DNA of 64,000 bases from contig NZ_FOIV01000004.1 of the NCBI RefSeq assembly GCF_900109055.1, positions 62,001-126,000 on the forward strand, written 5' to 3'. Every line of letters begins with the position of its first letter. The first letter of the stretch is position 1. This document shows positions 35,639 through 44,079 of this stretch, piece by piece. The translations under genes were made by a program, and so were the position numbers. Source of the DNA: Prevotella sp. khp7. GTDB lineage: Bacteria > Bacteroidota > Bacteroidia > Bacteroidales > Bacteroidaceae. A model generated the notes under the pieces. It had not been told where the DNA came from. It was given only the letters and a program-made list of their open reading frames with translations, and did not search any database.

Positions 35639-36810
35639 GAATTGCGATAGTCGGTGGTGGCGCAGCAGGATTCTTCCTGGCTATAAACCTGAAGGAGATG
35701 AGTCCTTCGTGCGAAGTGACCATCTTCGAGAAATCGAAGAAGGTGCTCGCCAAGGTCGAAGTCTCTGGAGGTGGACGCTGCAACTGCACCAACTCTTTCG
35801 CTTCTGTCAGTGACCTCTCACAGGTCTACCCCCGAGGGCATCGCCTGCTGAAACGTCTCTTCAAGACCTTCGACTATCACGATGCCTACGAGTGGTTCGA
35901 GGCACATGGCGTACGTCTGGTGACACAAGATGACGACTGTGTGTTCCCTGCCTCACAAGACTCCCACACCATCATCAACCTCTTTCTGGCAGAGGCGCGT
36001 CGACATGGCATCGAGATACGTACTGGCACTAAAATAGAATCTCTCGACCAACTCGCTGATTACGACTGCATCGCCATCACCACTGGTGGTGGTACGGCTT
36101 CTCTTGCCGGCATTTCTACCACCGAACCTGTTCCCTCACTATTCACGTTCAGCATCGAGGACAAGGCGCTACGCAACTTGATGGGTACTGTCGTAGAGGA
36201 TGCCACCGCCTATATCCCAGGCACTGGTTTCCGTGCCACGGGACCGCTGCTCATCACTCATTGGGGCATGAGTGGACCTGCCATCCTGAAGCTGTCCAGC
36301 CATGCTGCCCGCGAACTCCATGATCAAGGCTACCAGATGCCTTTGGCCGTCAACTGGCTCAGCCTTAAAGACCCAGAGGTTCTTGCCGAACTGCACCGCA
36401 TCATCAGTCAGCACCCCCAGAAACAACTCGGCAGCATCCGCCCTTTCGATCTGCCAAGTCGCCTGTGGAACTACCTCCTTGAGAAGGCCTTAGGCCAGCG
36501 TGCCCAGAACCGTTGGCAGAACCTCAATAAGAAAGAACTGAACCGGCTGGTCAACATGCTTTGCAACGACAGCTACCAGATAGCAGGACGTGCGGCTTTT
36601 AAGGACGAGTTCGTCACCTGTGGAGGCATCGACCTCTCAGCCGTCAATCCTAACACTCTGGAAAGCAAAGACCTCCCCCACGTTTACTTCGCAGGAGAGG
36701 TGCTTGATATCGATGGTGTCACAGGAGGCTTCAACTTCCAGGCAGCCTGGACTACCGCCTACACCGTTGCCAAAGCAATCTCTGGATTAGGGAATCACAT
36801 AGATTGCTGA
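35635..36810 (+). CDS. YhiN/HI0933 family flavoprotein
   Basis: A 391-residue NAD(P)/FAD-dependent oxidoreductase of the HI0933/YhiN family. The FAD dinucleotide-binding motif is IAIVGGGAAGFFLAINL at residues 3-19. The family signature KVEVSGGGRCNCTNS follows near residue 40. The C-terminal FAD-contact stretch is LPHVYFAGEVLDIDGVTGGFNFQAAWTTAYTVAKAI. The biochemical role of this family is poorly defined. It is co-translated with the acyl-CoA synthetase (4-bp overlap), and its stop abuts the stop of the convergent PD40 gene with no spacer. Confidence 0.94.
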   Translation: MRIAIVGGGAAGFFLAINLKEMSPSCEVTIFEKSKKVLAKVEVSGGGRCNCTNSFASVSDLSQVYPRGHRLLKRLFKTFDYHDAYEWFEAHGVRLVTQDDDCVFPASQDSHTIINLFLAEARRHGIEIRTGTKIESLDQLADYDCIAITTGGGTASLAGISTTEPVPSLFTFSIEDKALRNLMGTVVEDATAYIPGTGFRATGPLLITHWGMSGPAILKLSSHAARELHDQGYQMPLAVNWLSLKDPEVLAELHRIISQHPQKQLGSIRPFDLPSRLWNYLLEKALGQRAQNRWQNLNKKELNRLVNMLCNDSYQIAGRAAFKDEFVTCGGIDLSAVNPNTLESKDLPHVYFAGEVLDIDGVTGGFNFQAAWTTAYTVAKAISGLGNHIDC

Positions 36811-38220
36811 CTATTGCAGTGGAGAAGATATAAAATCAGGAGTGTTGAATGAATAAAGTGTGCGATGATAATAGCGTTTGGGGTTCCTTTGAGGCAGTAG
36901 GAAAGGCTTTGTGGCTTTTCCTCTTTCATCAATAGAAGAGAAATAAACCTGTGTATAAAGCCCATCATCACGACGAGTGGTAAAATAGAACCAATGGCTA
37001 TTTCCACTCCAGTTGTGCAGACTCTCTGAGGCTTCACTATTCACCTCGTCAAGACTTCGCGTTTCACCAGTTTCCAAGTCAAGCAACCAAAGGTCGGCTT
37101 CTGGATGCCAGACAGAGAAGTAACCATAGTCCAACTGTGTATACATCAGGTAACGACCATCATAGGAAGGACGAGGCCATGTGACACTCATTCCTGTTTG
37201 ACTGGTATTAATCAAGGTATCTGCCTGATGGCCTGTTTTTCCTGTAGCAGCATCGAAAGCAACTCTGCAAAGGCTGTATTTCTCTTGATCATAGTTCTGC
37301 GGATAGCTTTGTCTTCTCGCTGTAGTAAAATAGAGCCATTTGCCATCAGGTGAGAAAGCAGGGCAATTCTCTGCCCAATATTTTTTCATGATCAACGTAT
37401 CACGCAGAGTGGTATTGGTCTCAGTATCATAGATAAACACATCCGATTGCCCATCGAAGACCTCAATGCGCTTATTCAAACCAGAATGAAACAATTGCGA
37501 AGTCTTATTGGTGGAGAATGCGATATAACGACCTTGCGGATGCCAATAGGGATATACCATTGGTCCGCCAATGCTATCATTGACAGACGGCAGCAGGTTT
37601 TTCATCCCCTGGTGTACGATACTGGTACCTCCATGTTCGCTTCTGATATGTACTACAACATCATCAGTCTTCCCACGATTGACTGTATGACAATTCACAC
37701 AACCGCCTCCCATGTCTCTGTTGTCCATAATGGCTGTTTCCTCAAAGGTAGACAGTTCTCTCTGATAGATACCCATGTGACCATACATCTGATAACCAGG
37801 TGCAATTCTTCTGTATGTGATACCCCATTCATCAAGAGGGTGCTGACTGACATATATCTCAAATTCATGATATCTTTTCCAGGTTCCGTCTTTCTCGGCA
37901 CAGACGGAAACCATCAGCTTACTACCTCGATTATCCTTTAGCAACTCGTGCCAGGCGTCTATATCAAAATCGGCATACGCACCATTGGCATGCAGAGACC
38001 CGCCTTTGGCACCTTTTATCTCTACATCTACAGTTGTAACCTCATCATCAGTCATTGAGAAGTTCAAAGGAGCTATTTCCTCAGGAACAGTCACACCTAT
38101 ATAATCAGGATATATCTCTGGCAACGATGCCACTTCTTCAACATCATGAGGACTGGAAGTACAGGCAGAAAGCACATACAGTCCCACCAGCAGCATCAGT
38201 TCAATCGTAATCCTTCTCAT
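36811..38220 (-). CDS. TolB-like (PD40) lipoprotein with a CxxCH haem-attachment motif
   Basis: A 469-residue lipoprotein (lipobox VLSAC, Cys20). Residues 171-178 read GGGCVNCH, the CxxCH signature for covalent c-type haem. Nearby methionines and histidines (MYGHMG around 145-150) could be axial ligands. The second half has TolB/WD40-like propeller repeats (PYWHPQGRYIAFSTN, PAFSPDGKWLYFTTAR, PRPSYDGRYLMYTQ). It is the last gene of the SusC-SusD operon, 8 bp after a DUF6057-like gene. A surface or periplasmic redox or substrate-binding partner of the transporter is possible. Haem attachment is inferred from the motif alone. Confidence 0.82.
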   Translation of the reverse strand: MRRITIELMLLVGLYVLSACTSSPHDVEEVASLPEIYPDYIGVTVPEEIAPLNFSMTDDEVTTVDVEIKGAKGGSLHANGAYADFDIDAWHELLKDNRGSKLMVSVCAEKDGTWKRYHEFEIYVSQHPLDEWGITYRRIAPGYQMYGHMGIYQRELSTFEETAIMDNRDMGGGCVNCHTVNRGKTDDVVVHIRSEHGGTSIVHQGMKNLLPSVNDSIGGPMVYPYWHPQGRYIAFSTNKTSQLFHSGLNKRIEVFDGQSDVFIYDTETNTTLRDTLIMKKYWAENCPAFSPDGKWLYFTTARRQSYPQNYDQEKYSLCRVAFDAATGKTGHQADTLINTSQTGMSVTWPRPSYDGRYLMYTQLDYGYFSVWHPEADLWLLDLETGETRSLDEVNSEASESLHNWSGNSHWFYFTTRRDDGLYTQVYFSSIDERGKATKPFLLPQRNPKRYYHRTLYSFNTPDFISSPLQ

Positions 38221-38228
38221 AACTCCTA

Positions 38229-39113
38229 TTAATCAAATAACACATCTTTTGTATGTTCGTAAGCTTTTCTTAAGCTTCCATATATCGGATGATGATCTAT
38301 GAGCGACGGCTCATCTGCCATCACCTTCATTCTTTTGGCAAAGTCATGGTAATAAACGGTCTTATCCAATATCGAGATATATTTCCTTGCCACACGATAC
38401 TGCCCTGTTATCAGGGCTGTCTCTGTTAAGCGCTGCAAGGCTCTGCCACTCATCGAGAAATCCTCTATCGAAGCCATTGCCTCGAATGAGGCCCTTTGGG
38501 CAAGATTAACCAATCCTGCATACATATAGACATCGCTCATCATATAAGCAGATGTCATGCTACTCATTGCGTTGTTAGAAAGAGCAAGATCAGAGAACAT
38601 GTCGTCATCGCTCATCCTACCCGTTTGATGTTTAGCCATACGAGCAACATATTGGCAAGCCAGCGATTGCGGAAAACGATGGTCACTCTTCTGGATAATC
38701 TGCTCCCACTGGCCTTTTCGCTGCATCAGGTCGTATTCGAGTTCCTCATTATTCACATCCAGTTTGATATACGACATATACCATACACATAGGGCTGGAA
38801 CAAAAGACACAATATATAGATAATTCTTCCAGCTACATCTTTTTATAAGCGACAACAGCCACCAAGTCAGCCCTTGGGCCATTAAGCAGACCAATGCCAA
38901 TAACAAAGCGCCAAGCCATGCGAAATGAAAGAACTGCAAGAAGAAATCCCTTATATACTGGTATATGCCATACTCCTGCCAGAACTCAGTATCCCAGACA
39001 AACAGTCTTTCCTGCCCTACAACTGCATGAGGATAAAGGAAACACCAGAAACAAAAGATGATGAAGGCAAAGGATATTGCCATCATCATCTTCCAGTGTG
39101 ATTTGATAATCAT
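38229..39113 (-). CDS. membrane protein resembling DUF6057, C-terminal helical domain
   Basis: A 294-residue protein with three or four hydrophobic segments in the first 120 residues (WKMMMAISFAFIIFCFWCFLYPHAVV; FAWLGALLLALVCLMAQG; YLYIVSFVPALCVWYMSY). A soluble helical region follows that looks like TPR-type repeats (AGLVNLAQRASFEAMASIE, GRALQRLTETALITGQYRVARKYISIL). It resembles the C-terminal part of DUF6057 proteins that accompany PD40 haem lipoproteins in Bacteroidota, but is shorter. It overlaps the SusD stop by one base. Function unknown. Confidence 0.65.
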   Translation of the reverse strand: MIIKSHWKMMMAISFAFIIFCFWCFLYPHAVVGQERLFVWDTEFWQEYGIYQYIRDFFLQFFHFAWLGALLLALVCLMAQGLTWWLLSLIKRCSWKNYLYIVSFVPALCVWYMSYIKLDVNNEELEYDLMQRKGQWEQIIQKSDHRFPQSLACQYVARMAKHQTGRMSDDDMFSDLALSNNAMSSMTSAYMMSDVYMYAGLVNLAQRASFEAMASIEDFSMSGRALQRLTETALITGQYRVARKYISILDKTVYYHDFAKRMKVMADEPSLIDHHPIYGSLRKAYEHTKDVLFD

Positions 39114-40600
39114 TAATAGTTCTTTGTACAGAGTTTGTTGAAGTCTGTCTCATTCTTGGGAATCTCCCAAACCCAACCGTCTGCACCTGCCTCTTTATCG
39201 ATAAAGGTGCAGAAAGTCTGAACGAAGTTACGTCCGCGATGGATGGGGAGGTTCAGGCGCTTCAGGTCATAGAAGCGGAAGCCCTCACCCCAGAGCTCTA
39301 CACGACGACTGTTCATGATCTCCTCTGCCAGGGCATCACCAGCATTTCCCTTAGACACATACGAGGGATCGCGTGTCACCTGGAACTTGGTGAATACCTC
39401 CTGAGCCTGTGCTGTCTGTCCGGCACGAGCCAGCGCCTCAGCCTCGGTCAGGTACATCTCTGCCAGACGCATGAAGGCTACATCACCTACAGCGTCAGCG
39501 CTAGAACGGGCGGTGAACTTACGGTTCTGATAGGGCTGCTTCACATATGTCTTTGCAGGCACATCCATCTCACCTGTCGGGTCAAACCATGCACGACGCA
39601 GGTCTGTCTCTGACATGGTGTCGTAAGTATCGGCATTGATACACTTCACACCCTGACGGATAGCCGTAGCGTTGAAGTTCCACGACATATATGCATAGAA
39701 TGAGTAGAAGTATACGGTCTTATCATCCGGAGTACGGGCTGCGTACATAGCCTCCTTGGTGTCTGAGCAGATATCGGAGAAACCACACATCAGCTGGTCG
39801 CCCTGCATCAGGGCACCGCCATTAGCCTCAGCCAACTGGATGGCCTTAGCTGCATTGGTGGCTGCATTGGTGTAATCCTGCTTAGCCATAGCCACACGTG
39901 CCTTCAAACCCCATGCCACCATCTCACTGTAGTGGTGATAACCGGGATTGATGCCTACCAACAGCTTGCAAGCCTCGTCAAGGTCGGCATTGATCAGCTG
40001 ATAGACCTCCTCAACAGAGTTACGAGCCTGTTCCTCAGTTACAGCTGTCAGACGATAGGGAATACCGTCCTGTGTGTTGTTACCACCGGCGGCATAGCGC
40101 TTGGCATAGAGCTGTACCAGGTTGAAGTGCGCCCATGCACGGATACAGAGTGCCTCACCCTTCACCTGATTATAGAGGGCAGCATCAGTCATAGGTGCCT
40201 CTTCCACACCTGCGATGATCTTATTGGCGTTCAGGATCCACTGATAATAGATGGTCCAGTACTTGATGTTGTAACCGGAACTCTCATTCATATTACAGCT
40301 CCAGCCCAGGTAAGCTGCCTTACACCATGTATTGGTGATCCAGGTAATGTCGTCGGCCTCCATGTCACGACAGAACATAAAGCCAGGCTCACCACCAAGA
40401 CACTGATAACCTGTCTCCTGCGATACCATCTCCTTATGGATACCATTCAGGGCGATATAGAGATTCTCAAGCGAGGCATTGATTGACCCCTCTGAGACTT
40501 TATTCGACGGCACTGTGTCCAGATAGTCGCCAGAGCAGCTGCTCAGTCCGAGAGCCATCGCTGCTGCCAGCACGATTGTCGATATTTTATTGTATCTCAT
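39113..40600 (-). CDS. SusD/RagB family nutrient-binding lipoprotein
   Basis: A 495-residue SusD-type surface lipoprotein. The signal peptide ends in lipobox LGLSSC (Cys22), followed by the usual SGDYLDTVPSNKVSE. TPR-like helices form the core, and the C-terminal RagB/SusD domain contains RLAEMYLTEAEALARAG and RRVELWGEGFRFYDLKRL. It forms a lid on the SusC channel and captures substrate at the cell surface. It lies 16 bp after SusC. No endo-acting surface enzyme is adjacent, so the substrate may be an oligosaccharide or a peptide. Confidence 0.96.
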   Translation of the reverse strand: MRYNKISTIVLAAAMALGLSSCSGDYLDTVPSNKVSEGSINASLENLYIALNGIHKEMVSQETGYQCLGGEPGFMFCRDMEADDITWITNTWCKAAYLGWSCNMNESSGYNIKYWTIYYQWILNANKIIAGVEEAPMTDAALYNQVKGEALCIRAWAHFNLVQLYAKRYAAGGNNTQDGIPYRLTAVTEEQARNSVEEVYQLINADLDEACKLLVGINPGYHHYSEMVAWGLKARVAMAKQDYTNAATNAAKAIQLAEANGGALMQGDQLMCGFSDICSDTKEAMYAARTPDDKTVYFYSFYAYMSWNFNATAIRQGVKCINADTYDTMSETDLRRAWFDPTGEMDVPAKTYVKQPYQNRKFTARSSADAVGDVAFMRLAEMYLTEAEALARAGQTAQAQEVFTKFQVTRDPSYVSKGNAGDALAEEIMNSRRVELWGEGFRFYDLKRLNLPIHRGRNFVQTFCTFIDKEAGADGWVWEIPKNETDFNKLCTKNY

Positions 40601-40616
40601 AATTCCTTATTATTTA

Positions 40617-43600
40617 TTAGAATGAAACATTAAGCGAGAAAGTGAAGTTGCGAGAAGGCTGGTACTCGTTGTAAACAAGACCATTGTACTGAGCCATTGG
40701 GTTCAGACCCTGACGGGCTTTCAACATGAACAGGTTCTCTGCTGCGAACGACAGACGTGCCGACTTCACATAAACCAGGTTAAGCAGCTGCTTAGGCAAC
40801 TGATAGCCGATGGTGACTGAGCGCAGGTTCAGATAGTCTGACTTGGTGAGCCAACGTGTAGAGTATGAGGTAGAGATGTTGGTGTTATGAGCTGTTGTAG
40901 CGTCAACACGAGGAACATCTGTCACATCACCAGGCTTCTGCCATGCATTCAGCAGATCAGGGCTCATAGCCTCACCAAAGTTGTCGGTAGCCATCATGCC
41001 CTGATAACCATAGTCCAGCAGCTTACCACCCAGCTGATAAGAGAATACAGCGGCAATGTCGAAGGCCTTATAGTAACCCTTCAGGTTGAAACCGCCATAC
41101 ATCTTGGGGATAGAAGCACCACTGAAGTCGAACTTAGCATTGGTATAGTCGTTGGTCAGCTGCTGTCCGTCCTTGGTCATGAAGGTATTACCACCCTCTT
41201 CATACTTGTCAGGATCAGCAATCCACAGACCGTCACCTGTGTCAGGGTCAACGCCCCACCACTGACGGAGCCAGAACTCATAGATGCTCTTGCCCTCAAC
41301 CCACTTCTTAGAACCGCTTACATAACCGTCCTTCATGGTGTCAGGCAGCTTGGTGATCTTGTTCTTGATGAAGGTGGCGTTGGCACCAACACTGAAACCA
41401 TAGTCCTTCTCATTCAGAACCTTGTAGTCGAGCTCAATCTCTACACCAGAGTTTGACACCTTACCTATGTTCTGGATAACAGACTGCACACCAGTTGACA
41501 GAGGCTGTGACACGTCGAAGAGCAGGTCCTTAGACGACTTGTTGAAGTACTCGATAGAACCGGTCAGACGATCGAACAGCATGAACTCAAGAGCCAGGTC
41601 TGTAGAGATCTGAGTCTCCCACTTCAGGTTCGGATTGGCAATCATCGTGAAATAAACACCAGCCTCGTTATAGTTCGTATAACCTGTTCCATACAAGGTC
41701 TGGTAGGGATAGTAGTCGTCGTAGCCCTCATTGTCAAGGATTGCGTCATTACCTGTCTCACCATAAGAGGCACGCAACTTCAGGTTATTGACCCACTTCA
41801 CGTCTTTCATGAAGTTCTCCTCGCTGATACGCCAGCTGGCACCAAACGACCAGAAGTCACCCCAGCGGTTATCCTTAGAGAAACGTGAAGAACCGTCGTG
41901 ACGGTATGACATCGAAGCATAGTATTTGTTATCGTAGTCATAGTTCAGACGACCGAAGTAACCTTCCTTCTTGTAGTTGTGAGTATAAGAACTCAGACTG
42001 CTGATGTTCACGAAGTTTCCGAACTCATAGAGGTCTTTCAGGGTCTCCTCAGTCTTCATACCATACAGATACTCATATCTGTAGCTATAGTTCTCATGAC
42101 CGAGCATTGCCTCTACATGATGCTTGCCAAAGGTCTTATTGTAATTGATGATCTCGTTGAGAGTCTGAGTGGTTGTACGGGTAGAGAGGATGTTCAGACG
42201 ACCAGGACCGGCTGTACCATCACCTACCAGCGGGTTCTCATATACCTTACGACGACGGTCGTTGTTGCTATAAGAATAGTTGACTGTCAGTTCAAGACCG
42301 TCAATCGGAGCGATGGTGACATAGGTACGGGCATTCTGTCCGTTACGTGTAAAGTCACGGCTGTTGAACAGGGTCTCCGCAATAGCGTCACGACCTGGTG
42401 AAGACAAGCGGTCGCCATCATAGTCGTAAACATACTGTGCGGGATCTGTTGTAGGATTGCCGTTTGCATCCACAAAAGCACCTGAAGCCAGGTCGTGCTT
42501 GTGGATAGGATAGATAGGAGCCATCTGACGGATGTAACGCACGATGTTAGAATATGAGCTGCTGTTGTCTGAGTCTGCTGTAGAGTAGTTTGACACACTG
42601 CGGTTCAGACCGAGATTCAGTCCGCTCTTGAACCACTTGGTAGGATAGATATTATAGTTCAGACGTGCGCTGTAACGCTCGAAGTCGGTCTTCAGCACAT
42701 AACCGTTGTCCTTCAGATAACCAACCGAAGCGTAGGTATCACTCTTGTCGGTCTTGGTGTTATAGCTCAGGTTGTACTCCTGACGATAGCCGGTCTTGAA
42801 GGCTGCGTCGTCCCAATCCATATCGTCACCCCACTTCAGCTCGTTGGCTGCAGGATTCAGCTTACCGTCGGTACCAACGATAGCGTCATCAGCCACGCCC
42901 TTGAAGACGTTATAGCCACGCAGTGTTGAACCCAGTTCGGTAGTAGCCAGCTGTGCAGCCTCCGAAGCGTCCTTACCTGCAGAAACATACGCATTCTTCA
43001 GCATCTGCCACTGCAAGGGATAGAAGTCGCGAATACCTACCTTGGCATAGTCCTTATAGGCACGGGTAGACCAACCCTGCTTGATATCGAGGGAAACACC
43101 TGTTCCTGAGGTTGTCTTACCCTTCTTGGTGGTGATCAGAATGACACCGTTACCTGCACTTGAACCATAAAGAGAGGTTGAGGCAGCGTCCTTCAAAACT
43201 GTCATGCTCTCAATGTCGGCAGGGTTCAGGTCACCGATATTACCATTATAGATGGCACCGTCAACTACATAAAGCGGAGCGTTCGAAGCATTCACAGAAC
43301 CGAAACCACGCACACGTACTTTAGGTGATTCACCAGGCTGACCTGAGCCTGAGGTTACCTGAATACCTGTGGCATTACCTTCGAGGGCTGAAGCCACGTT
43401 GGTAATCGGACGTTTCTCTATGCTCTGGGCGTTCACCGTTGAAGCAGAACCTGTGAACGATGATTTCTTAGCAGTACCATAAGCTACGACAATCACCTCG
43501 TCCAGACTCTGGGCGTCACTGCGAAGCTGGATGCGCAGGGGCTTTGAACTCACTGCCACCTCCAGGGGCTCCATGCCCACATAAGTGACTTTCAAGGTAC

Positions 43601-43805
43601 TCTTCCCTGCAGGAACCTCCAGGGTAAACTCTCCATTGATGTCGGTAATGGTACCGATACTGGTTGCGCCTACCACCTGGATGCTTGCACCGATCACCGG
43701 CTCATTGTCCTCGTAGGTCACAACGGTACCCTTTACCGTCGTTTGTGCCAGAGCTATTCCAACAAACAGGAACAGACTGGCAAAAATCATACTGAGTCTT
43801 TTCAT
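40617..43805 (-). CDS. SusC/RagA family TonB-linked outer membrane protein
   Basis: A 1062-residue TonB-dependent transporter. Signal peptide MKRLSMIFASLFLFVGIALAQ; carboxypeptidase-like regulatory domain at about residues 23-100 (VKGTVVTYEDNEPVIGASIQVVG); TonB box SLDEVIVVAYG near 102-112; plug domain with SMTVLKDAASTSLYGSSAGNGVILITTKKG; then a 22-strand barrel ending in FTFSLNVSF. It imports a glycan or peptide with SusD, powered by TonB-ExbBD. It is the first gene of the operon. A full consensus promoter lies about 72 bp upstream of the start. Confidence 0.97.
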   Translation of the reverse strand: MKRLSMIFASLFLFVGIALAQTTVKGTVVTYEDNEPVIGASIQVVGATSIGTITDINGEFTLEVPAGKSTLKVTYVGMEPLEVAVSSKPLRIQLRSDAQSLDEVIVVAYGTAKKSSFTGSASTVNAQSIEKRPITNVASALEGNATGIQVTSGSGQPGESPKVRVRGFGSVNASNAPLYVVDGAIYNGNIGDLNPADIESMTVLKDAASTSLYGSSAGNGVILITTKKGKTTSGTGVSLDIKQGWSTRAYKDYAKVGIRDFYPLQWQMLKNAYVSAGKDASEAAQLATTELGSTLRGYNVFKGVADDAIVGTDGKLNPAANELKWGDDMDWDDAAFKTGYRQEYNLSYNTKTDKSDTYASVGYLKDNGYVLKTDFERYSARLNYNIYPTKWFKSGLNLGLNRSVSNYSTADSDNSSSYSNIVRYIRQMAPIYPIHKHDLASGAFVDANGNPTTDPAQYVYDYDGDRLSSPGRDAIAETLFNSRDFTRNGQNARTYVTIAPIDGLELTVNYSYSNNDRRRKVYENPLVGDGTAGPGRLNILSTRTTTQTLNEIINYNKTFGKHHVEAMLGHENYSYRYEYLYGMKTEETLKDLYEFGNFVNISSLSSYTHNYKKEGYFGRLNYDYDNKYYASMSYRHDGSSRFSKDNRWGDFWSFGASWRISEENFMKDVKWVNNLKLRASYGETGNDAILDNEGYDDYYPYQTLYGTGYTNYNEAGVYFTMIANPNLKWETQISTDLALEFMLFDRLTGSIEYFNKSSKDLLFDVSQPLSTGVQSVIQNIGKVSNSGVEIELDYKVLNEKDYGFSVGANATFIKNKITKLPDTMKDGYVSGSKKWVEGKSIYEFWLRQWWGVDPDTGDGLWIADPDKYEEGGNTFMTKDGQQLTNDYTNAKFDFSGASIPKMYGGFNLKGYYKAFDIAAVFSYQLGGKLLDYGYQGMMATDNFGEAMSPDLLNAWQKPGDVTDVPRVDATTAHNTNISTSYSTRWLTKSDYLNLRSVTIGYQLPKQLLNLVYVKSARLSFAAENLFMLKARQGLNPMAQYNGLVYNEYQPSRNFTFSLNVSF

Positions 43806-43876
43806 TTTTAAAGTTTTTATAAATTAATTAGTAATATAGTTGAATCCCTTCTTATATATGAAACAAAAATGCGGGG

Positions 43877-43908
43877 CAAAGATAATGAAAATATTTCTAA
43901 AAAACAAA
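43877..43908 (-). promoter_or_regulatory. promoter of the SusC-SusD operon
   Basis: TTTG (43905-43908), 20 bp, TATCTTTG (43877-43884) on the minus strand: a full consensus match. It predicts a 5' untranslated region of about 65 nt. The flanking DNA is very A+T-rich. Confidence 0.85.
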
Positions 43909-43987
43909 TAAAATAATAAAATGTTTGCAATCCGCAATACTTTTTAAACAAAATGTATGCGCGATTCATCAAAGTTTTAATCAAAAC

Positions 43988-44019
43988 CTTGTAAATTTCG
44001 GAATATGTTTGTAACTTTG
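43988..44019 (+). promoter_or_regulatory. promoter of the GH94 phosphorylase-subtilase unit
   Basis: CTTG (43988-43991), 20 bp, TAACTTTG (44012-44019). Back to back with the SusC promoter, with 80 bp between the two -33 elements, so one regulator site could serve both. Confidence 0.8.
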
Positions 44020-44079
44020 TGGGCGAATTACAATTCGACCGCAAGAAGAAACAACAATTAAAACGATAAATCATTCATT

